Positions 52,812 to 62,755 of a stretch of 64,000 nucleotides of DNA are shown piece by piece. How positions within the stretch are numbered: position 1 is the first letter of the stretch; each line of letters begins with the position of its first letter. Under the pieces are notes generated by a model. That model ran no database searches. It saw only the letters and a program-made list of their open reading frames with translations, and was not told the origin of the DNA. The DNA comes from an uncultured Porphyromonadaceae bacterium (GTDB lineage Bacteria > Bacteroidota > Bacteroidia > Bacteroidales > Muribaculaceae), in contig CALKRW010000048.1 in NCBI GenBank assembly GCA_937989585.1, positions 62,001 to 126,000 of the forward strand, given 5' to 3'. The translations under genes and the position numbers were made by a program.

Positions 52812-54944
52812 ATGAAAGAAACACTCACATTCATTGCATTGTTATCAGCAACTATGTCAGTCTCGGCACAGAACGAGACTGACAGCATTGACACTTCGTT
52901 ATATGACAAATATCTGGACGAAATTGTCATAGTCGCCAAAAAGACAGGGACAGTAGTAAAAACTGACCGTAAGGTTTACTCGGTATCTCAGGACATTACG
53001 TCAAAAGCAACTTCGGCAAGCGAATTTCTAAACCATATCCCTTCTGTTGAGGTGGATATTGATGGAAACGTAAGTATGAGAGGCAACAACAACGTGACAA
53101 TCCTGATAAACGGTAAACCATCTGCAATGATGGCAGGGAAGACACGCGCCGAGGCCCTCGGACAGTTATCAGCGTCCAATATCGAGCGAATAGAGGTCAT
53201 AGACAATCCTTCTTCCGAATTCAAAGCCGAAGGCGGTGGAGGAATAATAAACATAATAATGAAAGCCGAAACTAAAAAGGGCGTAAACGGTTCGATAGTT
53301 GCGAATGTCGGAAGTGCCGGACGCTACAATGCCGGAGTGAACTTAAACTACGGTATCCGCAATATGAATTTTTACGGAGGATATACATTTAGACGCGACC
53401 GTTATGACCGCACTGTTGACGATTACCGCATATCCCCCGCAGATACTATCTCACAGACTACTTACGGATTGGGCCGCCCGGTTTCCCATACTTTCCGTCT
53501 TGGAATGACCACCAATATAACATCGACCGATATACTTAGTGTTTACGGGAATTATAACCGAAGAAATTTCAAGCGGGATGAATATGTTGACTCACGCACA
53601 AACGAAATCGGAGGAGTCGTTACGGATTCATATCACCGTGACCGTGATGCCGATGCCAAAGAAAATATGTGGGAAGGTAGCATTCAGTACTCTCATCGTT
53701 ACGGCAACAGCAATGAGATTTCAATCGCTTACGTATATTCCTCTGAGTCGGAAGACGAATTAAACCGATACTCGACAATTCGGCAAAATGTTGAAACCAG
53801 GAACAATGAAACCGTTTGGGATGCAAACTATATCCATAACGCCAATCTACGATGGCAGCACACTTTGTCAGATAATATCAAATTGACTTCGGGATATGAG
53901 TTTGAGCATCTGAGGGCAGAGCAAAACTATCATGTTTCCGATTGGGACGGGACAGCCTTTATCCCTAATACCGATGAAAGTAATGACTTCACCCATCTTA
54001 GGACGCTGAACTCCATATATACCAACGCCGATATGACTTTTGGGTTGTGGCACGTCAATACCGGATTACGCGGGGAATACACTGACATAGACAATCAGTT
54101 GAAATCCATCTCTGAAAACCGGCGCAAGCATTATTTTGACTTATTCCCTTCGGTGAGGGTGTCACACAATATTGGGGACGACATGGAATTGTCCACACGT
54201 TACAGTATGCGTATCAATCGTCCCCAAGGGAGCGATATGAATCCATTTGCCGAAAGAATTAATCCTTTGAGTCTTGAGGCCGGTAATCCTGATTTGAAAC
54301 CGGAGAAAATAAATATCGCCGATTTGGGTATACGTTGGCTTTCAAACGCCGGTTCTATTACAGCAAATCTTTTCTACCGGCATATATCCGACGGCATAAC
54401 AGAGGTATCACGTTATATCGATAATGGCATACTTCTTACAACGAAAGAGAATCTCCGAACGTCCCACAATGCCGGTGTCGAACTCGTGTGGAATATGCGT
54501 GTTGCGAACTGGCTTAACATAAACCTGAACGGAACAGGATATTACAATAGCATAAATACCTCAAGACTTGGAATCACCGGAACTCGTGAGATGTTCACAT
54601 GGAGCGGGCTTTTGAACGCCGATTTCACACCCATAAAACATGGTACAGTCCAGCTCAATGCCCGTTACCATTCAGCCTCACTTGTGCCGCAAGGAAAACG
54701 GGATGGCGATTTTCAACTTAATCTTGGATTGAAGTTTGATGTACCGTCAATAAATCTTGCTCTGTTCGCATCCATAACAGATTTGCTTGATACTTATAAA
54801 CTATCATACACTCTTGATACTCCGGCTCTGAAACAGAAGGTGGAAAAACGTAGGAATCCGCGCATCATCTATGTTGGATTAAGTTGGAACTTCGGAGGGA
54901 GCAAAAAACAGCATCACAATGTAGAATACGATGAAGAAATGTGA
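52812..54944 (+). CDS. TonB-dependent receptor-type outer-membrane beta-barrel protein
   Basis: 710 residues. Signal peptide MKETLTFIALLSATMSVSAQ, plug domain over about 38-150 with VYSVSQDITSKATSASEFL, GNVSMRGNNNVTILINGKPS and EVIDNPSSEFKAEGGGGIIN, then a large barrel (about 160-700). No carboxypeptidase-like N-terminal domain, and no SusD partner downstream. This is the outer membrane beta-barrel family with TonB-dependent-type plug. Substrate unknown. Overlaps the PAP2 gene by up to 14 bp depending on the start chosen there. Confidence 0.87.
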   Translation: MKETLTFIALLSATMSVSAQNETDSIDTSLYDKYLDEIVIVAKKTGTVVKTDRKVYSVSQDITSKATSASEFLNHIPSVEVDIDGNVSMRGNNNVTILINGKPSAMMAGKTRAEALGQLSASNIERIEVIDNPSSEFKAEGGGGIINIIMKAETKKGVNGSIVANVGSAGRYNAGVNLNYGIRNMNFYGGYTFRRDRYDRTVDDYRISPADTISQTTYGLGRPVSHTFRLGMTTNITSTDILSVYGNYNRRNFKRDEYVDSRTNEIGGVVTDSYHRDRDADAKENMWEGSIQYSHRYGNSNEISIAYVYSSESEDELNRYSTIRQNVETRNNETVWDANYIHNANLRWQHTLSDNIKLTSGYEFEHLRAEQNYHVSDWDGTAFIPNTDESNDFTHLRTLNSIYTNADMTFGLWHVNTGLRGEYTDIDNQLKSISENRRKHYFDLFPSVRVSHNIGDDMELSTRYSMRINRPQGSDMNPFAERINPLSLEAGNPDLKPEKINIADLGIRWLSNAGSITANLFYRHISDGITEVSRYIDNGILLTTKENLRTSHNAGVELVWNMRVANWLNINLNGTGYYNSINTSRLGITGTREMFTWSGLLNADFTPIKHGTVQLNARYHSASLVPQGKRDGDFQLNLGLKFDVPSINLALFASITDLLDTYKLSYTLDTPALKQKVEKRRNPRIIYVGLSWNFGGSKKQHHNVEYDEEM

Positions 54945-54951
54945 TATATCA

Positions 54952-55728
54952 ATGAACGCGAAAAAAGTATTGAATCTGTTTCTGGGAATCATGTTGCCGG
55001 TAATGACATTAGCCTCCAATGAAAAAACCAATACTCAGGCAGATACGCTGAAATATGATGCGATTAAGAATCCATACCGCTTTCAGCCGACACAACTAAT
55101 TATCCCTACGGTCTTGATTGGTGTGGGATTTGTAGGCCTTAAAAGTGACTGGCTGAAATATACTAACAACGAAACGAAGGATGAACTTCAGGAACATCCT
55201 CATTCAAAATTTGGACTTGATGATTTCTGCCAGTATGCACCATGGGCAGCAACTTACGGTCTTAGACTTTGTGGTGTAAGAGGGCTACATGATTATGTGG
55301 ACCTGACAATTATTTCCGGAACTGCATTTCTTCTTACGGGACTTTCAGTCTATGGCGTGAAAACATTGACCAAAGTGGAACGTCCTGACGGAAGCACAAG
55401 AAATTCCTTTCCGTCGGGCCATACCGCAACAGCCTTTGCTGGAGCGGAAATACTTCGTCGTGAATACTGGAATGTTTCTCCCTGGATAGGCATTGGTGCT
55501 TACGCTATGGCTGCAGGAACAGGATTCCTCCGCATGTATAACAACCGACACTGGCTGACTGACGTCATAGCAGGAGCAGGTTTCGGTATTCTCAGCGCCA
55601 GGGCGGCTTACTGGTTATATCCTGTGATTACAAAGACATTTTTCAAAAAAAGGCACAATGCAAATGTTTTCCTATCTCCTTACATTTCAAAAGAGAGCAA
55701 GGGGCTTGCATTTCTAATGACATTCTAA
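54952..55728 (+). CDS. Exported PAP2-family phosphatase
   Basis: 258 residues from ATG 54952 (MNAKKVLNLFLGIMLPVMTLA, signal-like); an in-frame ATG at 54931 within the previous gene would make it 265. The three PAP2 motifs are intact: KVERPDGSTRNSFPSGHT (K-x-RP, PSGH with catalytic His) and LRMYNNRHWLTDVIAG (R-x5-H-x3-D). Hydrophobic segments at about 40-55, 100-125, 165-185 and 200-225. PAP2 enzymes hydrolyse lipid phosphates such as undecaprenyl diphosphate, PGP or lipid A 4'-phosphate. Located next to a receptor gene and close to a two-component system. Confidence 0.88.
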   Translation: MNAKKVLNLFLGIMLPVMTLASNEKTNTQADTLKYDAIKNPYRFQPTQLIIPTVLIGVGFVGLKSDWLKYTNNETKDELQEHPHSKFGLDDFCQYAPWAATYGLRLCGVRGLHDYVDLTIISGTAFLLTGLSVYGVKTLTKVERPDGSTRNSFPSGHTATAFAGAEILRREYWNVSPWIGIGAYAMAAGTGFLRMYNNRHWLTDVIAGAGFGILSARAAYWLYPVITKTFFKKRHNANVFLSPYISKESKGLAFLMTF

Positions 55729-55762
55729 CAGCAAATCTATCCCTCCATCTATGACTTTAGAT

Positions 55763-56272
55763 TCAGTCTTCAGGTTCGGCAATGGATTTTCGCAGAAAAT
55801 CTATGAAACGTCGTTTTCCTGTTGAACCGTCGAGAAGCGCAGTGACACGCTCAGCCGCATAGGAGAAAATACCGTTCTGATCGGCAAGAGCAAGGGCGTC
55901 ATTGACTAGTTGTGCACAGCCGTTGCGCATAGGCTCTTTTAACTGACGGACCTGTTCGACATTTATTATTTGCATGACGGCATATAATATAAGGTCTATC
56001 ACCATCTCCTTTTCCACTCCGAATGATGCAAAATCTCGTATGGCAGCCTTGACTTTTGAAATACGCGCCGTCGAATGATAATATTTGCCTCGTTGAATTT
56101 CTTTTGAAAGTAATACGCTGTATTTCTCGAACAGTTCTGCGGGCTTTGGATCACAGTAAAAATCAAGATAAGGTCTGGCTGCACGACAGGCGGAATATAG
56201 TTCAGTAACGAACTCTATCATTTGCTCCCGGTCCATGCCTGCAAGTTCCTTCTTCAGTTGTGTCTTTGACAT
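55763..56272 (-). CDS. DUF6155 family protein
   Basis: 169-residue cytosolic helical protein. The N-terminus MSKTQLKKELAGMDREQMIEF-VTELY and CDPKPAELFEKYSVLLSKEI fit DUF6155 as I know it. No catalytic motif. Unknown function. Convergent with the PAP2 gene (34 bp gap); it starts 20 bp after the terminator of the S9 peptidase gene, so must have its own weakly visible promoter. Confidence 0.72.
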   Translation of the reverse strand: MSKTQLKKELAGMDREQMIEFVTELYSACRAARPYLDFYCDPKPAELFEKYSVLLSKEIQRGKYYHSTARISKVKAAIRDFASFGVEKEMVIDLILYAVMQIINVEQVRQLKEPMRNGCAQLVNDALALADQNGIFSYAAERVTALLDGSTGKRRFIDFLRKSIAEPED

Positions 56273-56291
56273 ATCAGATTCTTAGAAAAAC

Positions 56292-56344
56292 AAGGACAAC
56301 CGAGTGTCAGGGTTTTATTGAAACCTGAACACAAGGTTGTCCTT
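56292..56344 (-). terminator. Long hairpin terminator of the uvrB-ygiQ-S9 peptidase unit
   Basis: AAGGACAACC (56292-56301) with GGTTGTCCTT (56335-56344), with further inner pairing (GTGTCAGG / CCTGAACAC). On the minus strand it is followed by TTTTTC. Confidence 0.8.
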
Positions 56345-56359
56345 AATTTAAATGTTTAA

Positions 56360-58480
56360 TTATTTCTTAAGCCAGCGGTCGAACCAGCGGAAGAAAAGTC
56401 GCTGCCACATCACAGCATTCTGTGGTTTCAGAATCCAGTGGTTTTCGTCAGGGAAAAGCACCATTTCGGCTGGAATGCCGCGAAGTTTTGCGGCATTGAA
56501 AGCCTGCTGACCCTGTGATGAGAGGATACGGTAGTCAAAATCGCCATGCGAAATCATGATGGGAGTATCCCAGCGGTCGACAAAACGATGGGGAGAGTAC
56601 TCGAAGGTACGTTGTGCGACCTTGTTGTCCTTGTCCCAGAATGCACCGCCCATATCCCAGTTGGCAAACCACATTTCTTCGGTCTCGAGATACTGGGCCT
56701 CCATGTTGAAGATACCGGCATGGGCGAGAAGTGCCGAGAAACGGTGATTATGGTTGCCGGCGAGCCAATATACCGAGAAACCGCCGTATGAGGCACCTGT
56801 AGCGCCAACACGCTTCGGATCTATCGAGGCATTGTTCTTCAGGGTCTCATCGACTGCAGCAAGATAATCCTTCATATTCTGCCCGGGATAGTCCTTCGAA
56901 ATCTGAGCAAGCCATTCACTGCCGAAACCGGGAACGCCGCGACGGTTAGGTGCGATGACTACATAACCGTTTGCCGCCATGAGGGCGAGGTTCCAGCGGT
57001 ATGACCAGAACTGGCTTACCGGCTGCTGGGGGCCGCCCTGACAGTAAAGCAGTGCGGGATATTCGGCAGTCGCGTCAGCCTTGTAGTTCTGTGGACGAAC
57101 AAGCCAAGTCAGCATCTCCTTGCCATCGGTTGTAGGCACCTTGGTGGCCTCGACAGTAGGCATTGTCAGTTGGCTGAAGATTCCGCCGTTGATATCAGTG
57201 AGCGAGTTGGTTGTGCCGGCAAGTTTCTTGCCTTTGCCTTTGAGGGTGACCTTTACAATCTCATTTGGGCGGAGCATCGAATGGTTCATGACCACAAGAT
57301 TCTTCGCATCGACAGGGCTGAGACCAGTATAATCGCACATACCCGAAGCCACCTCGGTAACCTTCTTAGTTGCGACCTCCATGTTGAAGACCGGAGCGGT
57401 GCCGAGATGGGGAGCGATGAACCAGATGTTCTTCGAATCATGGTTCCAGGCGAACTCGTCGATAGTGAAGTCCCAGTCGCTTGTGAGGTCAGTTTTCTCG
57501 CGGGTAGCCCAATCCATGACAAAGAGACGGTTCTTGTCCGACTCATATCCGTCGTTCTCCATCGACAGCCATGCCATGTAACGCCCGTCGGGAGAGAATG
57601 CCGGGTTTATGTCATAGCCCATCATGCCTTCAGTCAGGTTTTCTGTCTTGCCCGAGGCGATGTCATAAAGATAGAGGTCAGAGTTTGTGGACACAGCATA
57701 TTCCACGCCGGTTTTCTTGCGCGAGACATAGACTATTCCTTTTCCATCCGGAGTCCAGGCGAGTTGCTCTACACCACCAAAGGGTCGCATGGGAGCCTCG
57801 TAAGGTTCGCCGTCCATGATATCTTTGGGAGTACCTGCAGTCTTGCCGTCAAAGTCGGCAACCCAGGGATGTGGAATTGCAGTCACCCACTCGTCCCAGT
57901 GTTTGTACATAAGGTCATCGATGACGCGTCCTGTTGCCTGAGGCAGGTCAGGATAGATATCCTTTGCCTCACGGACATACTTCACGGTCTTTACGAAGAT
58001 TACCTTCGACTGGTCTGGTGAGAAAAGGAAGCCCTCGATACCTCCCTCAACCTGAGAGGCCTGTACACGGTCCGAGCCGTCAGCGTTCATAGTCCACATC
58101 TGTGTCTTGCCGTCGGCATCCGGATAAAGGAATGCGATACGGCGTCCGCCGTCAATCCAGACTGCCCCACCCTCGCTTTTGGGTGTGCGCGTCAAACGGG
58201 TAATCTCCCCGCCGTTGACACCGACGGTGTAGAGGTCGTTGTTCGACTTGTTCTGTTCAAGACTTTCATAGGAAATGCCGAAAAGCACGGTCTTGCCATC
58301 GGGAGATACAGCCGGGGCTGTAACACGGCCAAGGGCCTCGAGCGCATCGATGTCGAAGATACCTGTCTTCGACACGAAATCTGTGCGGTCGATGATGCTC
58401 TCGTCGGCTTCCGCTGCCTGAGCGCCTGTCGCGCCGAGAAGTGCGGTTGCACTCATGATCAAAGTTTTACAAATGTTCAT
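56360..58480 (-). CDS. S9-family (prolyl oligopeptidase-type) exported peptidase
   Basis: 706 residues. Signal peptide MNICKTLIMSATALLGATGAQAA, beta-propeller with repeated strand motifs (SPDGKTVLFGISY, WTPDGKGIVYVSR, FSPDGRYMAWLSM) over about 45-440, then an alpha/beta hydrolase domain. Catalytic Ser564 in GASYGGF, Asp in SHGDFDYR, His in DENHWI. Likely a periplasmic dipeptidyl peptidase of the DPP5/S9C kind that cleaves short peptides. 25 bp downstream of ygiQ on the same strand. Confidence 0.93.
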   Translation of the reverse strand: MNICKTLIMSATALLGATGAQAAEADESIIDRTDFVSKTGIFDIDALEALGRVTAPAVSPDGKTVLFGISYESLEQNKSNNDLYTVGVNGGEITRLTRTPKSEGGAVWIDGGRRIAFLYPDADGKTQMWTMNADGSDRVQASQVEGGIEGFLFSPDQSKVIFVKTVKYVREAKDIYPDLPQATGRVIDDLMYKHWDEWVTAIPHPWVADFDGKTAGTPKDIMDGEPYEAPMRPFGGVEQLAWTPDGKGIVYVSRKKTGVEYAVSTNSDLYLYDIASGKTENLTEGMMGYDINPAFSPDGRYMAWLSMENDGYESDKNRLFVMDWATREKTDLTSDWDFTIDEFAWNHDSKNIWFIAPHLGTAPVFNMEVATKKVTEVASGMCDYTGLSPVDAKNLVVMNHSMLRPNEIVKVTLKGKGKKLAGTTNSLTDINGGIFSQLTMPTVEATKVPTTDGKEMLTWLVRPQNYKADATAEYPALLYCQGGPQQPVSQFWSYRWNLALMAANGYVVIAPNRRGVPGFGSEWLAQISKDYPGQNMKDYLAAVDETLKNNASIDPKRVGATGASYGGFSVYWLAGNHNHRFSALLAHAGIFNMEAQYLETEEMWFANWDMGGAFWDKDNKVAQRTFEYSPHRFVDRWDTPIMISHGDFDYRILSSQGQQAFNAAKLRGIPAEMVLFPDENHWILKPQNAVMWQRLFFRWFDRWLKK

Positions 58481-58505
58481 ATTCTATGCTTATATTGGTT
58501 GAATA

Positions 58506-60476
58506 TTATCTTGGGAAAAGGCGTTGGGCAAGATCCGGGCGACGAATCCTCCTCAGCGAGGCCAGAATCTCCTGTCGGCGTGACGTGTCGTACCAGAAGA
58601 AATATTGCCTCTGGGCAAGTTTCTGGTCTCTGGTTGTAGCACAATAGACTTTCTGTCCTGTATACGGATGAACTCCCGAATAGTAAATCTCCGAGGCAAC
58701 GGTCATCGGCGTAGGAGTGAAATCCTGAACCTGCTCAAGATGGTTCAGACCGATATCCTTGGTCGTCACGGCGAGTTCGGCCATGTCTACCTCGGTACAT
58801 CCGGGGTGCGATGATATGAAATATGGAATCAGTTGCTGCCGCAAACCATATTCGCGGTTAACGCGGTCGAAGATTTTCTTGAATTCGCCATAAAGTTTGA
58901 ATGACGGCTTGCGCATCACTTCGAGCACATGGTCGGATGTATGTTCCGGAGCGACTTTCAGGCGTCCGGAAACGTGTTTGGCAATCAGTTCCTCGTTATA
59001 TTTTCGGTTTGCCTTATCAATCTCGGCATCGCCGTTATGGTGCATCGATAAGTCATAACGCACTCCGCTGCCGACAAATGATTTCTTCACCTTTGGATTC
59101 GCGTCAACCGAACGATATATGTCAAGCAACGCCGAGTGGTCATTGTTGAGATTGGGACAAGGCGAAGGATGCAGGCATGAAGGTCTGAGGCATTTATCGC
59201 ATATGGATGTGTCACGTCCGCCAATCGCATACATATTTGCCGACGGGCCCCCGAGATCTGATATATAACCCTTGAAGTCATGCATGGCTACTACCTTGTC
59301 GACTTCACGAAGAATCGATTCCTTTGAGCGCGAGGCGACGAACTTTCCCTGATGGGCCGATATAGTGCAGAAGGCACAGCCTCCGAAACACCCCCGGTGG
59401 AGATTTATCGAATGGCGTATCATCTCATAAGCCGGTATTCGCTTGTTCTTATACCGCGGATGTGGCAGACGTGTGAACGGAAGATCGAAAGCGGCATCAA
59501 TCTCACCCTGCTTCATTGCCGGAAACATCGGATTGATCTTCACAGCAAAGTCATCATAGCCCTGCCAGATAGTTGCGCCGCCCGAGCGTGAGTTCGACTG
59601 TTGCTCGACATGCTTGAAATTCGTGGATTGTGCCACCTTGTCTTTCTGACAGATGTCCCAGGAATTAAGTATGATGTTCTCTTTGTCCGGTTTTTCAGGC
59701 ATCTCCGACAAAGGTCTGCGGACAACAGTCTGCTTAATATCAGTCATGTCGCCGACTTTTTCACCGGCAGAGAGACGTCCGGCGATCTCAAGGATAGTAT
59801 GTTCGCCCATGCCGTAACTAATCATGTCAACCGGAGCGTCCACGATAATCGACGGACGCAGACTGTCCTGCCAGTAGTCATAATGAGACACACGGCGGAG
59901 AGAGGCCTCGATTCCGCCGGCAATGACAGGGACATCCGGATAAAGTTCCTTGAGAATCTTACTATATACGATTGTAGGATAATCGGGCCTATGGCCATGA
60001 CGGCCACCGGGCGTATATGCGTCATCCGAACGAAGACGCCGGTTGGCAGTATAGTGATTCACCATCGAGTCCATAGCGCCGGCAGAGACTCCGAAGAAAA
60101 GTCTCGGACGTCCGAACTTCTTGAAATCGCGAAGATCATCCTGCCAGTTTGGCTGCGGAACTATGGCGACTCGATAACCCGCAGCCTCGAGAGTCCGTCC
60201 GATAGCGGCAGCCCCGAATGAAGGATGGTCTACATATGCGTCTCCGGAGAAAATCACTACGTCTACATAATCCCACCCGCGTTCCTTCATCTCTTTTACA
60301 GATGTAGGCAGCCAGCGCGTGACGTCTATTCGTCCGGGGCCGTATATCTCCTCAGGGTCCTGCGTAAGGTCGCGCGGTTGCTCGCCTTTTACAGGCTTGA
60401 CACTTTCGCTGAACTTGCGGTTTTGCCTGAGGCGCTCATGCCTGAAGTTAGGGTTGTATGATGGCTTTTTATTCAT
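58506..60476 (-). CDS. YgiQ-family radical SAM protein
   Basis: 656 residues. N-terminal cobalamin-binding-like domain (YVDVVIFSGDAYVDHPSFG; AAAIGRTLEAAGYRVAIV), then the radical SAM cluster motif RGCFGGCAFCTISAHQG (C-x3-C-x2-C) and downstream FISSHPGCTEVDMAELA. Additional cysteines after the core (DKCLRPSCLHPSPCPN) may bind a second cluster. Function of YgiQ is not established; probably methylthiolase-like or other radical chemistry. 62 bp after uvrB. Confidence 0.92.
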   Translation of the reverse strand: MNKKPSYNPNFRHERLRQNRKFSESVKPVKGEQPRDLTQDPEEIYGPGRIDVTRWLPTSVKEMKERGWDYVDVVIFSGDAYVDHPSFGAAAIGRTLEAAGYRVAIVPQPNWQDDLRDFKKFGRPRLFFGVSAGAMDSMVNHYTANRRLRSDDAYTPGGRHGHRPDYPTIVYSKILKELYPDVPVIAGGIEASLRRVSHYDYWQDSLRPSIIVDAPVDMISYGMGEHTILEIAGRLSAGEKVGDMTDIKQTVVRRPLSEMPEKPDKENIILNSWDICQKDKVAQSTNFKHVEQQSNSRSGGATIWQGYDDFAVKINPMFPAMKQGEIDAAFDLPFTRLPHPRYKNKRIPAYEMIRHSINLHRGCFGGCAFCTISAHQGKFVASRSKESILREVDKVVAMHDFKGYISDLGGPSANMYAIGGRDTSICDKCLRPSCLHPSPCPNLNNDHSALLDIYRSVDANPKVKKSFVGSGVRYDLSMHHNGDAEIDKANRKYNEELIAKHVSGRLKVAPEHTSDHVLEVMRKPSFKLYGEFKKIFDRVNREYGLRQQLIPYFISSHPGCTEVDMAELAVTTKDIGLNHLEQVQDFTPTPMTVASEIYYSGVHPYTGQKVYCATTRDQKLAQRQYFFWYDTSRRQEILASLRRIRRPDLAQRLFPR

Positions 60477-60538
60477 TTTTCGCGGAGAGAATATACTGCA
60501 ATGGAGTGTTTGTTGTCATTGTAGCGAAAGAATCATTT

Positions 60539-62653
60539 CTATGACTTCATCGACTCTATGCGCTGCTCGATTTTGATTATCTGGTCACGGATTGCGGCGG
60601 CCTCCATGAACTGCATGTCTTTTGCGGCGGCAAGCATCTGTCTGCGCAGAATCTCTGTCTGGTGTTGCAATTCGTCGGCACCCATATACTGCATGACAGG
60701 ATCCGCAGCCACATCTACGCTTGGGCCGGTGTATTCTTCTGCGTACAGAACCTTACGCGGGCGTCTGGATGCACTCTGGCCTGAGACGCGTCCTGGTTTC
60801 TGTTCGGTAGTGCCTGATGTCCTGCGGCTCTGCCCGGGCTGCGGCACATCGTCTTCATCCTCATGGCCGATAATGGCCTGACGGGCCTTGACAATTGCCT
60901 TGGGTGTGATTCCGTGTTCCTGATTGTAGGCCATCTGTATGGCGCGCCGTCGCTCGGTTTCGTCTATGGTCTGCTGCATCGATTCGGTGATGTTGTCCGC
61001 GAACATTATCACACGCCCGTGCAGGTTACGCGCCGCACGGCCTACTGTCTGCGTGAGCGAGCGGTGTGAGCGCAGGAAACCCTCCTTGTCGGCATCAAGT
61101 ATGGCGACAAGCGAGACCTCGGGCAGATCGAGACCCTCTCGTAGCAGGTTGACACCGATAAGCACATCGATCTCACCGGCACGCAGGTCATCAAGAATTT
61201 TAATGCGGTCCAGCGACTTTATGTCACTGTGAATATAGGCCGTCTTGATATCCATTTTGGCAAAATACTCGTTAAGTTCCTCTGCCATTCGCTTGGTAAG
61301 CGTCGTAACAAGCGTACGCTCGCCATTTTCAACCTGCACCTGTATTTCCTCAAGCAGCCGGTCTATCTGATTTGTTGTCGGCAGCACGGTGATTTCCGGA
61401 TCGAGAAGACCGGTCGGTCTGATAACCTGCTCGACTATCACGCCCTCGCTGCGTGCTATCTCATAGTCGGCCGGCGTAGCCGAGACATATATTGTCTGAT
61501 GTGTCAGGCGCTCAAACTCGTCGAATGTGAGGGGGCGGTTGTCCAGCGCGGCCTCGAGACGGAATCCATAGCGGACAAGGTTTTCCTTGCGCGAGCGGTC
61601 GCCGCCATACATGGCGCGTATCTGCGGCATCGTGACATGGCTCTCGTCAATTATGGTCAGAAAATCCTTCGGGAAGTAGTCAAGCAGACAGAAAGGTCTC
61701 ATGCCGGGCTGACGTCCGTCGAAATATCGGCTGTAGTTCTCAATGCCTGAGCAATGGCCTACTTCTTTCATCATCTCGACATCGTAGGTCACTCGCTCAT
61801 ACAGACGGTTGGCCTCGAGCATCTTGGCCTCACGGTTAAAATGCTCAACCTGTTCGCCGAGGTCAAGTTGTATCTGTGCGATGGCCGACTGCTGTCGGGC
61901 CGGGGTGGTGACGAAAAGATTCGCGGGATAGATGTTCATCGAGTCATGCTGTCCCATGGTGGTTCCGTCATCGGGATGCAGCGCGACAATCTTCTCAATC
62001 TCGTCACCCCAGAACACCACACGTATGATTATGTCCTCGTAGGCGAGACGTATGTCCACGGTATCGCCCTTGACACGGAATTTGCCTCGTTCCAACGCGA
62101 GTTCGGTACGGCTGTAGAGGGCCGAGACAAGTTTGCGGAGAAACTGGTTGCGCGGAATCTTCATGCCACGCTCAATATATACTGCGCTCTGGTGGAAATC
62201 CTCGGGATTGCCCATGCCGTAAAGACAGGAAACGGAAGAAACCACTACGATGTCACGGCGACCGGAAAGCAATGCAGAGGTCGTCGCCAGACGCAGACGG
62301 TCAATCTCCTGATTTATCATCAGGTCCTTTTCGATGTATTTGTCTGTCGAAGGTATATATGCCTCCGGCTGATAATAGTCATAGTACGAGATGAAGTACT
62401 GCACCGAGTTTTCCGGAAAGAAAGTCTTCATCTCGCTGTAAAGTTGCGCAGCCAGAGTCTTGTTGTGTGAGAGTATCAGTGTCGGGCGCTTCACTTGCTG
62501 TATGACATTCGCCATCGTGAAGGTCTTGCCGGAGCCCGTAACGCCAAGCAGTGTCTGGGCAGGCAATCCTTCCTCCACCCCTTCGACAAGCTGGCGTATG
62601 GCCTCCGGCTGGTCGCCCGTAGGCTTATATTCAGAGTTGAGTCTAAAATCCAT
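60539..62653 (-). CDS. uvrB: Excinuclease ABC subunit UvrB
   Basis: 704 residues. Damage-recognition helicase of nucleotide excision repair. Walker A GVTGSGKTFT (about 38-47), beta-hairpin region YYDYYQPEAYIPSTDKYIEKD, DESHVTMPQI (DEAD-like box), the later helicase motifs VGRAARNLHGRVI, and a C-terminal UVR motif (LRRQMLAAAKDMQFMEAAAI-RDQI). Own consensus promoter; ygiQ and the S9 peptidase follow. Confidence 0.97.
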   Translation of the reverse strand: MDFRLNSEYKPTGDQPEAIRQLVEGVEEGLPAQTLLGVTGSGKTFTMANVIQQVKRPTLILSHNKTLAAQLYSEMKTFFPENSVQYFISYYDYYQPEAYIPSTDKYIEKDLMINQEIDRLRLATTSALLSGRRDIVVVSSVSCLYGMGNPEDFHQSAVYIERGMKIPRNQFLRKLVSALYSRTELALERGKFRVKGDTVDIRLAYEDIIIRVVFWGDEIEKIVALHPDDGTTMGQHDSMNIYPANLFVTTPARQQSAIAQIQLDLGEQVEHFNREAKMLEANRLYERVTYDVEMMKEVGHCSGIENYSRYFDGRQPGMRPFCLLDYFPKDFLTIIDESHVTMPQIRAMYGGDRSRKENLVRYGFRLEAALDNRPLTFDEFERLTHQTIYVSATPADYEIARSEGVIVEQVIRPTGLLDPEITVLPTTNQIDRLLEEIQVQVENGERTLVTTLTKRMAEELNEYFAKMDIKTAYIHSDIKSLDRIKILDDLRAGEIDVLIGVNLLREGLDLPEVSLVAILDADKEGFLRSHRSLTQTVGRAARNLHGRVIMFADNITESMQQTIDETERRRAIQMAYNQEHGITPKAIVKARQAIIGHEDEDDVPQPGQSRRTSGTTEQKPGRVSGQSASRRPRKVLYAEEYTGPSVDVAADPVMQYMGADELQHQTEILRRQMLAAAKDMQFMEAAAIRDQIIKIEQRIESMKS

Positions 62654-62681
62654 TATAAACGCTTGGAGTGTCTTTGACTTA

Positions 62682-62712
62682 CAAAATTACCATTTTTCTC
62701 CGACACAGCCAA
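62682..62712 (-). promoter_or_regulatory. Promoter of uvrB
   Basis: Minus strand TTG (62712-62710), 20 bp, TAATTTTG (62689-62682), 28 bp before the ATG. Confidence 0.7.
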
Positions 62713-62755
62713 ACGCCTCTATGCTAACGAATCCTAATTCGATGGAATTATAGCC

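Noticed and set aside
57170..58021. 283-codon open frame antisense to the S9 peptidase
   Set aside because: The S9 peptidase has signal peptide, propeller and catalytic triad in the other strand; the antisense product shows no domain or sensible start signal.
61229..62470. Two long open frames antisense to uvrB
   Set aside because: uvrB is unmistakable over this interval; the antisense frames have no promoter or recognisable product.
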